Part shown: piece by piece, positions 38,738-48,763 of the stretch
Layout of the letters: each line of letters begins with the position of its first letter
Numbering within the stretch: position 1 is the stretch's first letter
NCBI RefSeq assembly: GCF_014054725.1
Contig: NZ_CP059563.1
Span: 62,001 to 126,000 of the forward strand
Length of the DNA: 64,000 nucleotides
Reading direction: 5' to 3'
Source: Conchiformibius steedae
GTDB taxonomy: Bacteria > Pseudomonadota > Gammaproteobacteria > Burkholderiales > Neisseriaceae
Notes under the pieces: generated by a model
What the model was told of the DNA's origin: nothing
The model's input: the letters and a program-made list of their open reading frames with translations, nothing else
Database searches by the model: none
Position numbers and translations under genes: made by a program

Positions 38738-39131
38738 TAAATATTTAATCTTATCCGCTGCGATGCTTTGTGCTGCTTGCGCCGTTCCGTCTGCCACGCC
38801 GTCTGTGCTGGGCAAATGGCGTTGTGAACACCCCCGCTTTACGCAAACACTGCACTTTGGCGCAGACCACAGCCTTGTCCGCACGCTTACCTTGCACCAG
38901 CCCAAATCGGGTATGCGTTTTCGCGGTACTTGGCAATGGCAAAACGGTTATCTGCACACGCACGACCAGCCGATTTTGCCACGCCCGCAGGATTTACCCA
39001 TGCCCGAAAAAACTGCGCCTTGGTTGTCTGTGCGTTACCGTGTGCGTGCGCCTGAAGCAAATACCCTGTTGCTGCAAGCCGAAAATGATTCGGAAATCTT
39101 ACATTGCCGTCAAATATCGTCAGGACATTAA
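38730..39131 (+). CDS. Small putative lipoprotein
   Basis: 133 residues from the ATG at 38730, inside the end of the preceding gene. Signal MFNKYLILSAAMLCAAC places a lipobox Cys at residue 17. The mature part contains VLGKWRCEHPRFTQTLHFG and RFRGTWQWQNGYL, a pattern seen in small lipocalin-like or stress lipoproteins. No family is recognised. It ends 12 bp inside the convergent YeiH gene. Confidence 0.65.
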   Translation: MFNKYLILSAAMLCAACAVPSATPSVLGKWRCEHPRFTQTLHFGADHSLVRTLTLHQPKSGMRFRGTWQWQNGYLHTHDQPILPRPQDLPMPEKTAPWLSVRYRVRAPEANTLLLQAENDSEILHCRQISSGH

Positions 39132-40133
39132 GGCAACAAGACCTACGTTTACCGCGTAACCACCCACCAGCAGAAATACCGCCAACATCGCCGCCAATAA
39201 TAAGGGTTTCGCGCCTGCCTGCCGCACCGCCGCTGCCTGTGTCCGCAAGCCCAAAGCCGCCATTGCCATTGCCAGTATAAAAGTATCAATTTGCACCAGC
39301 ATTTCTACCCATGCAGTCGGCAACCACTGCAGCGAATTTAATCCCGCCACCGCAATAAAACCCAACACAAACCACGGCAATGCAATACGGTGTTTGCCCC
39401 CGTGCGTATCAGGACGGCGACGCGACAGCCACGCCCCCAACACCAGCAAAAACGGCGCAAGCAGCATTACCCGCAACATTTTTTCAATCACCGCCACCGC
39501 CGCAGCGGTTTCACTAATGGCATTACCCGCCACCACCACTTGTGCCACTTCATGCACGGTAGAACCCACATACAGCCCGTAAGCCTGTTCGTTCATCCCC
39601 AGCCACGGATACAGCAGCGGATAGGCAAACATCGCTACCGTACCGAATACCACCACCGTTGCCACCGCCACCGCCGTTTTGTGGGCATCGGCTTTGACAA
39701 CGGGTTCTGCACCCATGACCGCCGCTGCCCCGCACACGGAAGCCCCCGCACCAATCAGCATCGCCGTGTCTTCGTCCATCTGCAAACGCTTACCCAAGTA
39801 ACACGCCAGCAAAAAGGTTGCCGACAGCATCACCGCATCAATCAGCACACCCGTCCAACCCACCTGCACGATTTGGCTAAATGTAATCCGAAAACCATAC
39901 AGCACAATCCCTGCCCTTAACAGGCGTGTACGGGCAAAATCCACCCCCGCGCCCGCACCTGCCACCACACGCGCAAACACGCTATTTCCCAACACCATCC
40001 CCACCACAATCGCCACTGTCAGCGCACCAATGCCCCAGTTTTGCAACACAGGCAAACGCGCCAACGCAATACTGGCTGCTGCCAATACCGCTGCCAATAC
40101 CAATCCCACGCCGTTTTTATGCCAAAAATTCAT
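39120..40133 (-). CDS. YeiH/UPF0324-family membrane protein (putative sulfate exporter)
   Basis: 337 residues, about ten helices. Family motifs: GVGLVLAAVLAAASI, MVLGNSVFAR, RLLRAGIVLYGFRITFSQI, GAGASVCGAAAVMGAEPVVKA (in part) and STVHEVAQVVVAGNAIS. The transported substrate is not established for this protein; sulfonate or sulfate export has been suggested for relatives. Confidence 0.88.
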   Translation of the reverse strand: MNFWHKNGVGLVLAAVLAAASIALARLPVLQNWGIGALTVAIVVGMVLGNSVFARVVAGAGAGVDFARTRLLRAGIVLYGFRITFSQIVQVGWTGVLIDAVMLSATFLLACYLGKRLQMDEDTAMLIGAGASVCGAAAVMGAEPVVKADAHKTAVAVATVVVFGTVAMFAYPLLYPWLGMNEQAYGLYVGSTVHEVAQVVVAGNAISETAAAVAVIEKMLRVMLLAPFLLVLGAWLSRRRPDTHGGKHRIALPWFVLGFIAVAGLNSLQWLPTAWVEMLVQIDTFILAMAMAALGLRTQAAAVRQAGAKPLLLAAMLAVFLLVGGYAVNVGLVALMS

Positions 40134-40223
40134 CTTTCACGTTTTCCATTCCAAGCATTTTGATCATAAACACCAAGCAAAAACCATATCCCCCGAATCG
40201 GTGGGCTGATTCGGGGGACGGGT

Positions 40224-40946
40224 TTAATCGCGGCGCATACTTCGACACACCAGCAAACCGATTTCATACAGCGCCAGCATGGGTAGTGCCAACATCACTT
40301 GCGATAAGACATCGGGCGGCGTGACCACCGCTGCCACCACAAACACCCCCACCACCACATACGGACGCGCCGCTTTTAGGGTTTCCAGCGATACCGCCCC
40401 GCCCCGATACAGCAACACCACCGCCACAGGCACTTCAAACGCCGCCCCGAATGCCAAAAACATCCCCAATACAAACGACAGATAATTGCCGATATCGGTT
40501 GCCATATTGACCCCTTCGGGCGTCATCGCCGCCAAAAAGCGGAACGCAGCGGGAAACACCAAAAAATAACAAAATGCCACCCCCGCTGCAAACAACAGCA
40601 GGCTAGAAGCCAATAAAGGCACAATCAGGCGTTTTTCATTACGGTACAGCGCAGGTGCAACAAACGCCCAGATATGGTAAAGCGTATTGGGCAGCGACAA
40701 AACCAATCCACCCATAAACGCCACTTTTAAAGGCACAAACAGCGGCGATGCCACATCGGTCGCAATCATGCTGGTTTGCGGCGGCAATACCGACAGCAAG
40801 GGTTTGGCAATCAGCGCATACAGTTCCTGCGCCCACGGCAGCAGCACCAGTATCCCGATGACGATACCCGCCACGATATACAGCAAGCGGCGGCGCAATT
40901 CCAGCAAATGAGCGGTTAAAGGCTGTTCTTCGGCGTGTTCGGTCAT
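40224..40946 (-). CDS. tatC: Twin-arginine translocase subunit TatC
   Basis: 240 residues with six helices. TatC recognises twin-arginine signal peptides with TatB. N-terminal QPLTAHLLELRRRLLY (conserved HLxELRxR), then FVAPALYRNEKR and FGAAFEVPVAV (conserved Phe-Glu). Its start overlaps the tatB stop by 4 bp, so translation is coupled. Confidence 0.97.
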   Translation of the reverse strand: MTEHAEEQPLTAHLLELRRRLLYIVAGIVIGILVLLPWAQELYALIAKPLLSVLPPQTSMIATDVASPLFVPLKVAFMGGLVLSLPNTLYHIWAFVAPALYRNEKRLIVPLLASSLLLFAAGVAFCYFLVFPAAFRFLAAMTPEGVNMATDIGNYLSFVLGMFLAFGAAFEVPVAVVLLYRGGAVSLETLKAARPYVVVGVFVVAAVVTPPDVLSQVMLALPMLALYEIGLLVCRSMRRD

Positions 40947-41356
40947 CGGCGAATCCTTAAACGCGGCGGACGGCGGCGCAAATCACGTTTGCGTGCCAAA
41001 GATTGTTTGTAAACAGATTTTACCTGCAAACCCGTGATGCGGTTTGGCACACCGTGTTCGTCCAAACCAAAATCGGCAGGCGTACGCGGTTCGGGCAAAC
41101 GTTCCCATGCAGGCAAAGTGTCGTGCAGGCTGTCGCGGATATCCGCTGCCGCATCTTCAAATTCGGTTTTGATTTTCGCCAGCTCCGCATATTCGCCCTG
41201 ACGCATCAGCTCGCCTTTCACATTGCCGGCCATGCGGCGGATTTTTCCCACCCACTGCCCCGCCGTGCGCGCAGCTTGCGGCAGGCGTTCCGGACCCAAC
41301 ACCACCAATGCCACCGCGCCTGCCACCAGCATCTCGCTAAAGCTCAGCTCAAACAT
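40943..41356 (-). CDS. tatB: Twin-arginine translocase subunit TatB
   Basis: 137 residues. N-terminal helix [20 protein letters not shown] with Glu8, hinge GPERLP, amphipathic helix (AARTAGQWVGKIRR) and a long charged tail. Start overlaps the tatA stop by one base (TAATG). The C-terminus is Arg-rich. Confidence 0.95.
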   Translation of the reverse strand: MFELSFSEMLVAGAVALVVLGPERLPQAARTAGQWVGKIRRMAGNVKGELMRQGEYAELAKIKTEFEDAAADIRDSLHDTLPAWERLPEPRTPADFGLDEHGVPNRITGLQVKSVYKQSLARKRDLRRRPPRLRIRR

Positions 41357-41568
41357 TATGCGCTTTTATCGTTTTTTGCGCCTGCATCGGCTTTTTCGGC
41401 AGGTGCATCGTTTTTATCGTTTTCGGCACTGCCTTTTTCCAAGCCTTCTTTAAAATCGTGTACCGCACCGCCCAAATCGCGCCCCACATTGCGTAATTTT
41501 TTCGTTCCAAAAATCAGCACCACCACCAGCAAAACCACCAGCCAATGCCAAATTGACGTGAATCCCAT
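41356..41568 (-). CDS. tatA: Twin-arginine translocase subunit TatA
   Basis: 70 residues. Short N-terminal helix ([16 protein letters not shown]), hinge [14 protein letters not shown] and amphipathic helix, then a charged tail. TatA oligomers form the translocation passage. It starts 17 bp after hinT, in the operon hinT-tatA-tatB-tatC. Confidence 0.96.
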   Translation of the reverse strand: MGFTSIWHWLVVLLVVVLIFGTKKLRNVGRDLGGAVHDFKEGLEKGSAENDKNDAPAEKADAGAKNDKSA

Positions 41569-41585
41569 GTTTTATCTCCTAAAAT

Positions 41586-41915
41586 TTAAGGCGCGGGCGT
41601 ACCCAAAATATGAATATGCAGGTGGAACACTTCCTGTCCGCCACCTTTGCCCGTATTGATTTGGGTTTTAAAACCCGCGTTTAAACCGTGTTCGCGGGCA
41701 ATCTGCGGTACTTTTACCATCATTTTGCCCAATAAATCGGCGTGTGTTTCATCAGCGTGCGCCAGCGAATCCAAATGCACTTTGGGAATCAGCAACAAAT
41801 GCACGGGCGCAGCAGGATGAATATCTTTAAAACACAGCATATCCGCATCTTCATACACCACCGTAGCGGGAATCTGCCGATGAATAATTTTGCAGAAAAT
41901 ACATTCTTCGTTCAT
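41586..41915 (-). CDS. hinT: HIT-family nucleotide hydrolase HinT
   Basis: 109 residues from MNEECIFCKIIHRQIP. Histidine triad HLHIHILG near the C-terminus with catalytic His, and QEVFHLH. Hydrolyses purine nucleoside phosphoramidates. The upstream in-frame methionines at 41993 and 41951 extend it by sequence foreign to the family. First gene of the tat operon. Confidence 0.94.
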   Translation of the reverse strand: MNEECIFCKIIHRQIPATVVYEDADMLCFKDIHPAAPVHLLLIPKVHLDSLAHADETHADLLGKMMVKVPQIAREHGLNAGFKTQINTGKGGGQEVFHLHIHILGTPAP

Positions 41916-42059
41916 GATTTTGTTTCGCCTTCCTAAAGGGCAAAACGGCATTTTAACAAAATTCCGTTTTGTGTGGTTTGCCAAACTGCACACGGCGCAA
42001 GCGGATTGGGTTTTCCGCCTGCGCCGTGTGCGATTAGGGACACGCCCTAGCCGTTTGAA

Positions 42060-43514
42060 TTAAAATTTAAACGTATATTGTGCGCCCAAAATATTGGCAT
42101 AGTTTTTAAATTTTGCCGAAGATGCGCCTTTGCTGTCCACATCGCGCCCGCTGGCACGGGGTGCGTTCATTGCTGTATCGTTGATGTGGATGTGGCTGTA
42201 TGCCACGTCAAACACATGCTGTTTGCCTAAGTTGTATTTCACACCTGCCGACCACCAAATACGGTTGCCGTCAGGCAAAGTATTCAAACGCGATTCGGCA
42301 CTGCGTACGGGGCTTTGGTCAAACGCCACACCAGCGCGTAACTGCAAAGGCTCGCTGACTTGATACGATGCGCCCAACGCCACTTTAAACGTATCGCGCC
42401 AGTTCGGGCTTAAATGCGTATGGTCTGCCGTGCCGCCGCCACCGATTTTTTTCGCATTTTCAAATTTCAGCGTAGCCGTTTTAAAACGGCTGTGGCGCGT
42501 CCAAGTGATGTCGCCAAACACATCTACCTTATCGCTGGCTTGATACATACCGTGTACCGACAGCGATTCGGGTGTCACAATTTTTACTGATGCATTTTCT
42601 TCAGGCACATAGCCGTTATCGGCAACGGCTTTTTTCGCCACCGCCGACAAAGGCAGATTTACCCCCGCAGCCACAGGCACGGGATTGTGATTATTAAACA
42701 CCGAAGCGGCGTTATCGGTATCGTAATGCCATTTGGCTTTGCCTTTGAGCGTGTGCGACACATGCGAACGGTAATTTACCCCCACGCGGGCGCGTTCGTT
42801 AATGTCAAACAACCAGCCCAAATGATAACCAAAGCCCCAGTCCTTGCCTTTTACTTCGGCATAGCCGTCTGTCTTACCGTGGGTTTGTGCATTGGGATTG
42901 CGTTCTGCCGCTTTAATGGCATTATCAAATGCACCTGTGGCGTTCCAATCGGCAAATTTACGCAATTCGGCATCGGAATGCTGGGCAATCAAACCCACAC
43001 CAAACGAATGCTTGTCGCCCGCACGAAACGCCAACGCAGGCTCAACCGCAATGGTGGTCAAACCCAATTTATTCATATTGTAGCGCAGCACCGAATCTTT
43101 ATCGTATTTGGTGCCCGATGCAAACGGCGTATAAACCCCCACGCCCACGCTTAAACGGTCGTTGATTTTGTATGCACCATAAAGATGCGGCGCAACCGCT
43201 GCTGCCACGGTAATCTTGCCCGAACGGCTACCGTTTACTGGTTTGCCGTTAATATGCTGTGCCTGTGCATCAAAATAATGAATATGCGGCATCACCACAT
43301 TTAATGCCGCAGACACTTCATGCTGTTCCAGCTTGTTCAAACCCGCAGGGTTATAAAATAAAGTAGTCGCATCAGATGCTTCTGCACCGTTGGCATTGGC
43401 AGTGCTTTGTGCGCTGACTGACTGTGTACCAAAATGATAACCCGAAGCCGCAGCCTGATGCGCAAACAAAGTACACGCCAGCCACGCCAACGGTTTTAAA
43501 GTTTTAGACAACAT
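42060..43514 (-). CDS. OmpP1/FadL-family outer-membrane transporter
   Basis: 484 residues from the ATG at 43514, which has GAAAGGGG upstream; the ATG at 43547 lacks such a site. Signal peptide ends HQAAA-SG. The mature start SGYHFGTQSVSAQSTANANG and DATTLFYNPAGL are the FadL hatch signature. The rest alternates beta strands and ends GAQYTFKF with the terminal Phe of outer-membrane proteins. Imports hydrophobic compounds such as long-chain fatty acids. Confidence 0.92.
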   Translation of the reverse strand: MLSKTLKPLAWLACTLFAHQAAASGYHFGTQSVSAQSTANANGAEASDATTLFYNPAGLNKLEQHEVSAALNVVMPHIHYFDAQAQHINGKPVNGSRSGKITVAAAVAPHLYGAYKINDRLSVGVGVYTPFASGTKYDKDSVLRYNMNKLGLTTIAVEPALAFRAGDKHSFGVGLIAQHSDAELRKFADWNATGAFDNAIKAAERNPNAQTHGKTDGYAEVKGKDWGFGYHLGWLFDINERARVGVNYRSHVSHTLKGKAKWHYDTDNAASVFNNHNPVPVAAGVNLPLSAVAKKAVADNGYVPEENASVKIVTPESLSVHGMYQASDKVDVFGDITWTRHSRFKTATLKFENAKKIGGGGTADHTHLSPNWRDTFKVALGASYQVSEPLQLRAGVAFDQSPVRSAESRLNTLPDGNRIWWSAGVKYNLGKQHVFDVAYSHIHINDTAMNAPRASGRDVDSKGASSAKFKNYANILGAQYTFKF

Positions 43515-43547
43515 CAACGAAACCCCTTTCAAAAATCTTTTCATCAA

Positions 43548-43836
43548 ATAAATAAAAAAACCACATCAAAACAGCATGGAATGCCTTAATCCAAGCGTTT
43601 TGACAAGCGACTTGTAAAGCATAGATTGGTAATTCTATTCTAAACAACCGAAAAAAAACAGTATTTTTTATAAAAAATTTGATTGGGGAAAGCAGCCGTT
43701 TTTTTACAACCTCCGACAATTGACCGCCTGCTTGCCCTTCTGTAGAATCGCGCAAATTTTTTCCCAAGCACACTTATAAATCAACAAATATTTGATTTTA
43801 AATGTTTTTAAAACACACTTTCATAAGGAATTTTTC
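43548..43836. other. Divergent intergenic region between ompP1 and CitMHS genes
   Basis: About 290 bp, AT-rich, with no convincing gene. It should hold promoters for both genes. AATTGACCGCCTGCTTGCCC near 43718 contains a TTGACC that could serve as a -35, but no certain partner is seen. Confidence 0.4.
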
Positions 43837-45153
43837 ATGCTGACTTTTATCGGATTATCCATTATTGCGATAATCGTTGCCCTGCTGATTAGCGAAAAAG
43901 TCTCGCCTGTGATTGCCATGATTTTAGTGCCTTTGGCGGGCGCATTGGCAGCAGATTTTAATTTGGCACAAATTGAAACCTTTTACACAGACGGCACCAA
44001 ATCGGTGCTGAAAATCGTAACCATGTTCATTTTTGCCATTTTGTTTTTTGGCATTATGAGCGATGCGGGTTTGTTCAAACCGCTGATTGACGGGCTGGTG
44101 CGGCTGACACGCGGCAATATTGTTGCCGTGAGTGTCGGCACGGTGCTGGTTTCTGTGGTCGCCCAGCTGGACGGCGCAGGCGCAACCACCTTTTTGCTGG
44201 TTGTACCTGCTCTGCTGCCGTTGTATCAGCGTCTTGGCATGAATCCTTACTTATTGTTTTTACTACTGGCTGCCAGCGCAGGATTGATTAACTTACTGCC
44301 GTGGGGCGGACCGACAGGGCGCGTTGCCACCGTATTGGAAATGGACGTAGGCGAGTTATACAAACCCCTGTTTACCGTGCAAATCATTGGTTTGGTGTAT
44401 ATTTTGGCACTGTCAGCATTTTTGGGCGTGCGCGAGAAAAAACGCATTTTGGCAGAACATGGCAAATTGCCCGATGTTGGCAACCTGCTTGCCCAAGCCC
44501 CCGCCGTGGCAGACCATTTGGCACGTCCCAAATTATTTTGGGTAAACATCGGCTTATTTGTCTTAACCATGGGCGTACTGTTTTCCGACACCCTGCCCGC
44601 AGGCTATGTGTTTATGATTGCCACCTCGCTGGCATTGCTGATTAACTACCGCCAGCCCAAACAACAAATTGAACGCATCAACGCCCACGCAGGCGGCGCG
44701 ATTATGATGGCAAGCATTATTTTGGCAGCGGGTACATTTTTAGGCATTTTAAAAGGTTCGGAGATGCTTGATGCCATTGCCAAAGATTTGGTAAGCGTGC
44801 TACCCAATGCACTTTTGCCCTATCTACATATTATTGTGGGGATTTTTGGTATTCCTTTGGAATTGGTACTCAGCACCGATGCCTATTATTTCGGTTTGTT
44901 CCCTGTGGTGGAACAAATTACTTCGCAATCGGGCGTGGACCCACGAGCTGCGGGTTATGCTATGCTGATTGGCAGTATTGTTGGCACATTTGTGACTCCG
45001 CTTTCGCCCGCGCTATGGATGGGCTTGGGCTTGGCACAGCTTTCTATGGGCAAACATATCCGCTATTCGTTTTTCTGGATTTGGGCTTTATCGCTGCTGA
45101 TTTTGGCAAGCAGTATTATGGTGGGGGTCGTGCCTTTGCATCCTGCGCCCTAA
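43837..45153 (+). CDS. CitMHS-family citrate/divalent-cation-type transporter
   Basis: 438 residues, about twelve helices. Start MLTFIGLSIIAIIVALL after ATAAGGAA. Family motifs: AQLDGAGATTFLLVVPALLP, LLPWGGPTGR, and the C-terminal VLSTDAYYFGLFPV with FVTPLSPALWMGLGLAQLSM. CitMHS proteins import citrate complexed with magnesium or calcium. A second, broken copy of its C-terminal quarter lies exactly about 10 kb downstream (54607-55163). Confidence 0.87.
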   Translation: MLTFIGLSIIAIIVALLISEKVSPVIAMILVPLAGALAADFNLAQIETFYTDGTKSVLKIVTMFIFAILFFGIMSDAGLFKPLIDGLVRLTRGNIVAVSVGTVLVSVVAQLDGAGATTFLLVVPALLPLYQRLGMNPYLLFLLLAASAGLINLLPWGGPTGRVATVLEMDVGELYKPLFTVQIIGLVYILALSAFLGVREKKRILAEHGKLPDVGNLLAQAPAVADHLARPKLFWVNIGLFVLTMGVLFSDTLPAGYVFMIATSLALLINYRQPKQQIERINAHAGGAIMMASIILAAGTFLGILKGSEMLDAIAKDLVSVLPNALLPYLHIIVGIFGIPLELVLSTDAYYFGLFPVVEQITSQSGVDPRAAGYAMLIGSIVGTFVTPLSPALWMGLGLAQLSMGKHIRYSFFWIWALSLLILASSIMVGVVPLHPAP

Positions 45154-45168
45154 CAAATTGGGTTAAGA

Positions 45169-45206
45169 AATCAGCCCTGCAATCATTGCTGTTGCAGGGC
45201 TGATTT
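45169..45206 (+). terminator. Terminator of the CitMHS transporter gene
   Basis: AATCAGCCCTGCAA and its complement form a 14-bp stem around TCATTGCTG, with a T-rich end. Confidence 0.85.
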
Positions 45207-45249
45207 TATACTTTTCCTTTAGGTTTTTAAGAAACAAATACAGTAACTG

Positions 45250-45280
45250 GCGTATGAAAAATTAAGTATTTTAACTATAA
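45250..45280 (-). repeat. IS630 left-end remnant beside truncated tape measure gene
   Basis: The reverse complement of 45251-45280 is identical over 30 bases to 21750-21779, the left end of the intact IS630 element including the TA. No transposase follows. Sequence beyond 45250 diverges, so only the terminal repeat is left. Confidence 0.85.
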
Positions 45281-47499
45281 GTGTGGGGCAATTGAGAAGC
45301 CTTGCCCAAAATGGCGAATTATCATCACAAAAATTAGTGCAAGCCCTGCAAAAAGCGGGCGATGGTGTCCGCGCTGATTTTGCCAAAACGGATTTTACCA
45401 TCGCGCAATCGTTTACTGTTTTACAAAACAAATTAACCGAGTTTGTCGGACAAACAGGCGAAAGTTCGGGCGCAATTAAGGTGTTTTCAGGCACTTTGCG
45501 CTTTTTGGGCGACAATATAGACAGCGTGGCAACCGTAGTCGGCGGTTTAGCTGCGCTGTCGCTAACCCGTTGGGCAATCACTTCGGCGGCGGGGTTGGTG
45601 CAGATGACCGCCGCCATGATTGCCACATCGGGCGCAGCGGGTACGGCAACGGCGGCGCAAACGGCGTTATCGGTTGCGGTTGCTCGCACGGGTACGGCTT
45701 CTGCGCTGGCATCGTTCCAAGTTCGCGGTTTTGCGGGGTCGTTGGCGGTGCTGCGTGTGGGCGCGGTAGCGGCAACAGGTGCGTTGTTGGGTTTGGCGGC
45801 AGCCACGCTTAAAGCCAGCTTTAACCTGCTCGCCAAAGGTGCGAGTGTCGCGGGTGGTGCATTAACGGCAATGTCCGCCCGCATCGGCGCGGCAGGCACG
45901 GTCGGCAAATTAGGCGCAATCGGCACGGCAGCAGCGGCAGCGGGGACAGGCTTATACTCGCTTTACAAATTTACCAAAGGCGAAGATGCGTCCAACTGGA
46001 TTAGTGATTCGGTGGACAAACTTTTTGGCTTGGACACGCAAGTAGAATCGCTGGGGACAAAGCTGTATGACTGGCTTAATCCCATTGAAAAGTTTAATGA
46101 AAAATTAGACGAAGCAGCGGTTAAAGCCCATGCGGTATCGGGCTGGCAATCCATTAGTGGCGCAATCGCCGCGCAAGGCGGTTTTGCCGAATATTCGGCA
46201 GGAAAACAAAGCGATGTGGGTTTGAGTAAAGCCATCAGCGACACCGTGCTGAAGTACCAAGAACAAGCGGCAGCGATTGGCAAAACCAAAGAGCAGATGG
46301 ATTTGCTGACTTTGACGGCGCAGAAAGAAGAACTGCTTAAAAAGAAAAAAATTGAGTTTGAAGAAAAGTTTAAGCACGAAAACGCCGATAACCGCGCCAA
46401 ACTGGTGCAGCAAAGTTTAGCCAATACTGCCGCCGCTTTAGATGCCGATATTAAAAGCGTTTCGGCAGCGATGAAGCAAGCAGAAACCGCCGCTAAAGCC
46501 AAAGCGGAAGCCGATAAAGCCGCCGAAATCGCCGCCAAAAACCGCCGCACCATTGACGAAAGCATGGCATCGCTGGCGCAGCAAATGGCAGAATTGGGCA
46601 AATCCAGCGAAGAAATCACGCAAATGCGTTTGGCGGCTGCGGGTGCAACGCAAGGCGAACTTGCCAAAACCCGCGCCATGCAAGACGTTATCCGTCAATA
46701 TGAGCGGCAAGCAGGCGTAATGAAAACCCTTGACGACTTGCGCGGTCAGTTGGAACGTGTCGGCAAATCCGCCGCCGAAATCAAGCTGTTGGATTTGAAA
46801 AATGCGGGCGCGACTGCCGAACAATTGTCGCAGGCAAGCGCATTACTGCAAGCCATCGCCGCTAAAGAGCAGGCACACCAAACCATCAGCACAGCGGGCG
46901 ATAAAATGCTGGGCGCGGCAAACATGATGCGCCAAGCTGCCGACAAATCGGTCAGCAGCGTTGATGAGCGTTATGCCGCGCTACAGGCAAAAGTGGCGCA
47001 ATCCCGCGCCGCCGATGCCGCCCGTGAAGCCGATATTCGGCAGCGCGAAAAAGCCAAAGCCGCCACGCAAGGCGGGTTTACCGATTTGCAATGGCAACTG
47101 TGGTCGCGGCAAACCTACGGGCATGATTGGTATGAGCGCACGGCAGAATACAAAGCCGCTGTTGCCGCTTCTAAACAACACGCCGAAGCCGCTACAGCCG
47201 CCGCCGCATCACTGCAACAGGCGGGCGGCAGCTTGGGCAATGCCGCCCACAATCTGCAAAACGCCGCTGATAAGCTGTTTCAGCAGGCAACCAGCAGTTT
47301 GCCCGCACCTGCTGCCGTACAAAACGGCGTACAAGGTGCGCCCAATATGGGGCAAATTACCCTAGATTTGCGCTTTCCCAACGGCAAAGCCCTAACCGGT
47401 ATTTTGTTTGGCAATCAAGAGTTTTTAAAGAAACTCAAAGAGCAGACCACCGCCAATGTGGAAAGTTGGCTGCTGGGTGTGCGCGATGCCGTGCGCTAA
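45280..47499 (+). pseudogene. Prophage tail tape measure protein, N-terminus lost
   Basis: 738 codons open from 45283. The visible protein begins in the middle of a tape-measure domain (SLAQNGELSSQKLVQALQKA then FAKTDFTIAQSFTVLQNKL), so about 200 residues of the usual N-terminus are missing. Hydrophobic helices (about residues 85-225) and a very long Ala/Gln/Lys coiled coil follow, then a natural end KEQTTANVESWLLGVRDAVR. The gene starts directly at the IS630 end, so it is truncated rather than GTG-initiated. The part upstream in the phage map (tube, G/GT) is now at 22636-23923. Confidence 0.8.
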
Positions 47500-47584
47500 C
47501 GGGATTTTTCCGCTGCATCAAGCCGTGTTTGGCTTGGTGCGGCGGAAGCCCTATAATCGGCTTTTCTGTTTGCGAGCCAATACC

Positions 47585-48430
47585 ATGATTAACCTGTATC
47601 AATTATTGGGCATCGCCCCCAATGCCACGCCCGACCAAATCCGCAAAGCCCTAACCACCGCCGCACAACAACAATCCCTGCCTTTAGACACCCTGCAAAA
47701 ATGCCAAACATGGCTATTAGACACAAGCAAGCGCAAGCAGTACAACGCCCGCTTGTTCGCCGAACACCCCGAAATTTTGGAAAACATGATGGCGCAAGCC
47801 AATCCGCCTGCCCCCGCTGAAACAGAAAAAACCGAACCCCCAACCAAACCATCACAAGCGAGCGGCAATCTGTATGAGTTATTGGGTGTCAAACCCAATG
47901 CGCCCGATGCCCTTATCCGCGATGCCATCAAACAAGCCGCCGAAAACGGCATGGATACCGATTTACTGGCACAAGCAAGGTTTCACTTGCTGCACAAAGA
48001 GCGGCGGACGAAATACAATCACAAAATCGGCATAAAAAGTCAAAAGAAACTATATTGGGGTATTGGCACAGTTTTAGCCATAATGGTTTGTATAGGCACT
48101 TGGAAATACATAAATCATTATGCTGAAAATGAAAAAATCAAAGCTATCAGCAAAGAAGTTTCTTTCCAGTTTAAAGACCCGCAAAGTGTTCAATTTGAAA
48201 ATCTAAAGCTGGTTTGGATTGAAAATCAATGGCTGTATTTATGCGGTTTTGTCAATGCTAAAAATGGCTTTGGTGCTTATACAGGGTTATCGCCATTTGC
48301 ATACGATACCACAATAAAATCATTGATTTTGCCTGATTCCAGTTACATTAACATTCCATCAAAAAAAGTAGAAAATCTCAAAATAATCAACAATGGCGAA
48401 GAAGCCATTAAGATAATTTGCCAACAGTAA
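47585..48430 (+). CDS. Prophage-encoded membrane protein with two J-domain-like repeats
   Basis: 281 residues from the ATG at 47585. Two similar segments, YQLLGIAPNATPDQIRKALT and YELLGVKPNAPDALIRDAIK, each followed by a helix ending R/K-K-x-Y-N (KRKQYNARL, RRTKYNHKI), resemble J-domains without the HPD motif. One transmembrane helix (about 160-178) precedes a C-terminal domain with FKDPQSVQFENLKL and LCGFVNAKNGFGAY, a motif I recall from uncharacterised secreted or membrane proteins. Probably a phage accessory (moron) gene; function unknown. Confidence 0.65.
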   Translation: MINLYQLLGIAPNATPDQIRKALTTAAQQQSLPLDTLQKCQTWLLDTSKRKQYNARLFAEHPEILENMMAQANPPAPAETEKTEPPTKPSQASGNLYELLGVKPNAPDALIRDAIKQAAENGMDTDLLAQARFHLLHKERRTKYNHKIGIKSQKKLYWGIGTVLAIMVCIGTWKYINHYAENEKIKAISKEVSFQFKDPQSVQFENLKLVWIENQWLYLCGFVNAKNGFGAYTGLSPFAYDTTIKSLILPDSSYINIPSKKVENLKIINNGEEAIKIICQQ

Positions 48431-48485
48431 AAACAGCGGCGCAGGACGGACGTTGTTTTTTGCCTATAGCGAGCTGCTACAATAG

Positions 48486-48508
48486 CAAAAACTCCCCTTT
48501 CGGGGCGT
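48486..48508 (-). terminator. Terminator of the small prophage membrane-protein gene
   Basis: On the minus strand CCCC-GAAA-GGGG is followed by a run of five T. It lies about 20 bp after the stop of the 59-residue gene. Confidence 0.6.
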
Positions 48509-48527
48509 TCTGTTACCGATTAGGCGG

Positions 48528-48707
48528 TTACTTAACCAAACCCAAAATAATCAAAGCAATGCAAACCAAGTAAATTGTCCAAATTTTGTAGCGGTGCTTT
48601 ACCAAAAAATCCATTTGGGCTTTGGTTTTTTGCCACTCAATACGGGTTTTTTCAATATCCTGATTGGTTTGTTCTAATTCGCGGCTAAATTTCTTGTAGT
48701 CAAACAT
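48528..48707 (-). CDS. Small prophage membrane protein
   Basis: 59 residues, ATG at 48707 with AAAAAGGTAAC upstream. It starts MFDYKKFSRELEQTNQDIEK, a charged coiled-coil helix, and ends with one transmembrane helix (IWTIYLVCIALIILGLVK). It sits next to the integrase on the same strand. Comparable small coil-plus-helix proteins occur in prophage lysogeny regions; function unknown. Confidence 0.65.
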   Translation of the reverse strand: MFDYKKFSRELEQTNQDIEKTRIEWQKTKAQMDFLVKHRYKIWTIYLVCIALIILGLVK

Positions 48708-48763
48708 AGCAGTTACCTTTTTTCAACCCCGCTTGCGCGGGCTGTTCAGTTTAGAACATCAGA

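Noticed and set aside
45219-46679. Minus-strand frames opposite the tape measure gene
   Set aside because: Their composition mirrors the Ala-rich tape measure coding strand; no independent support.
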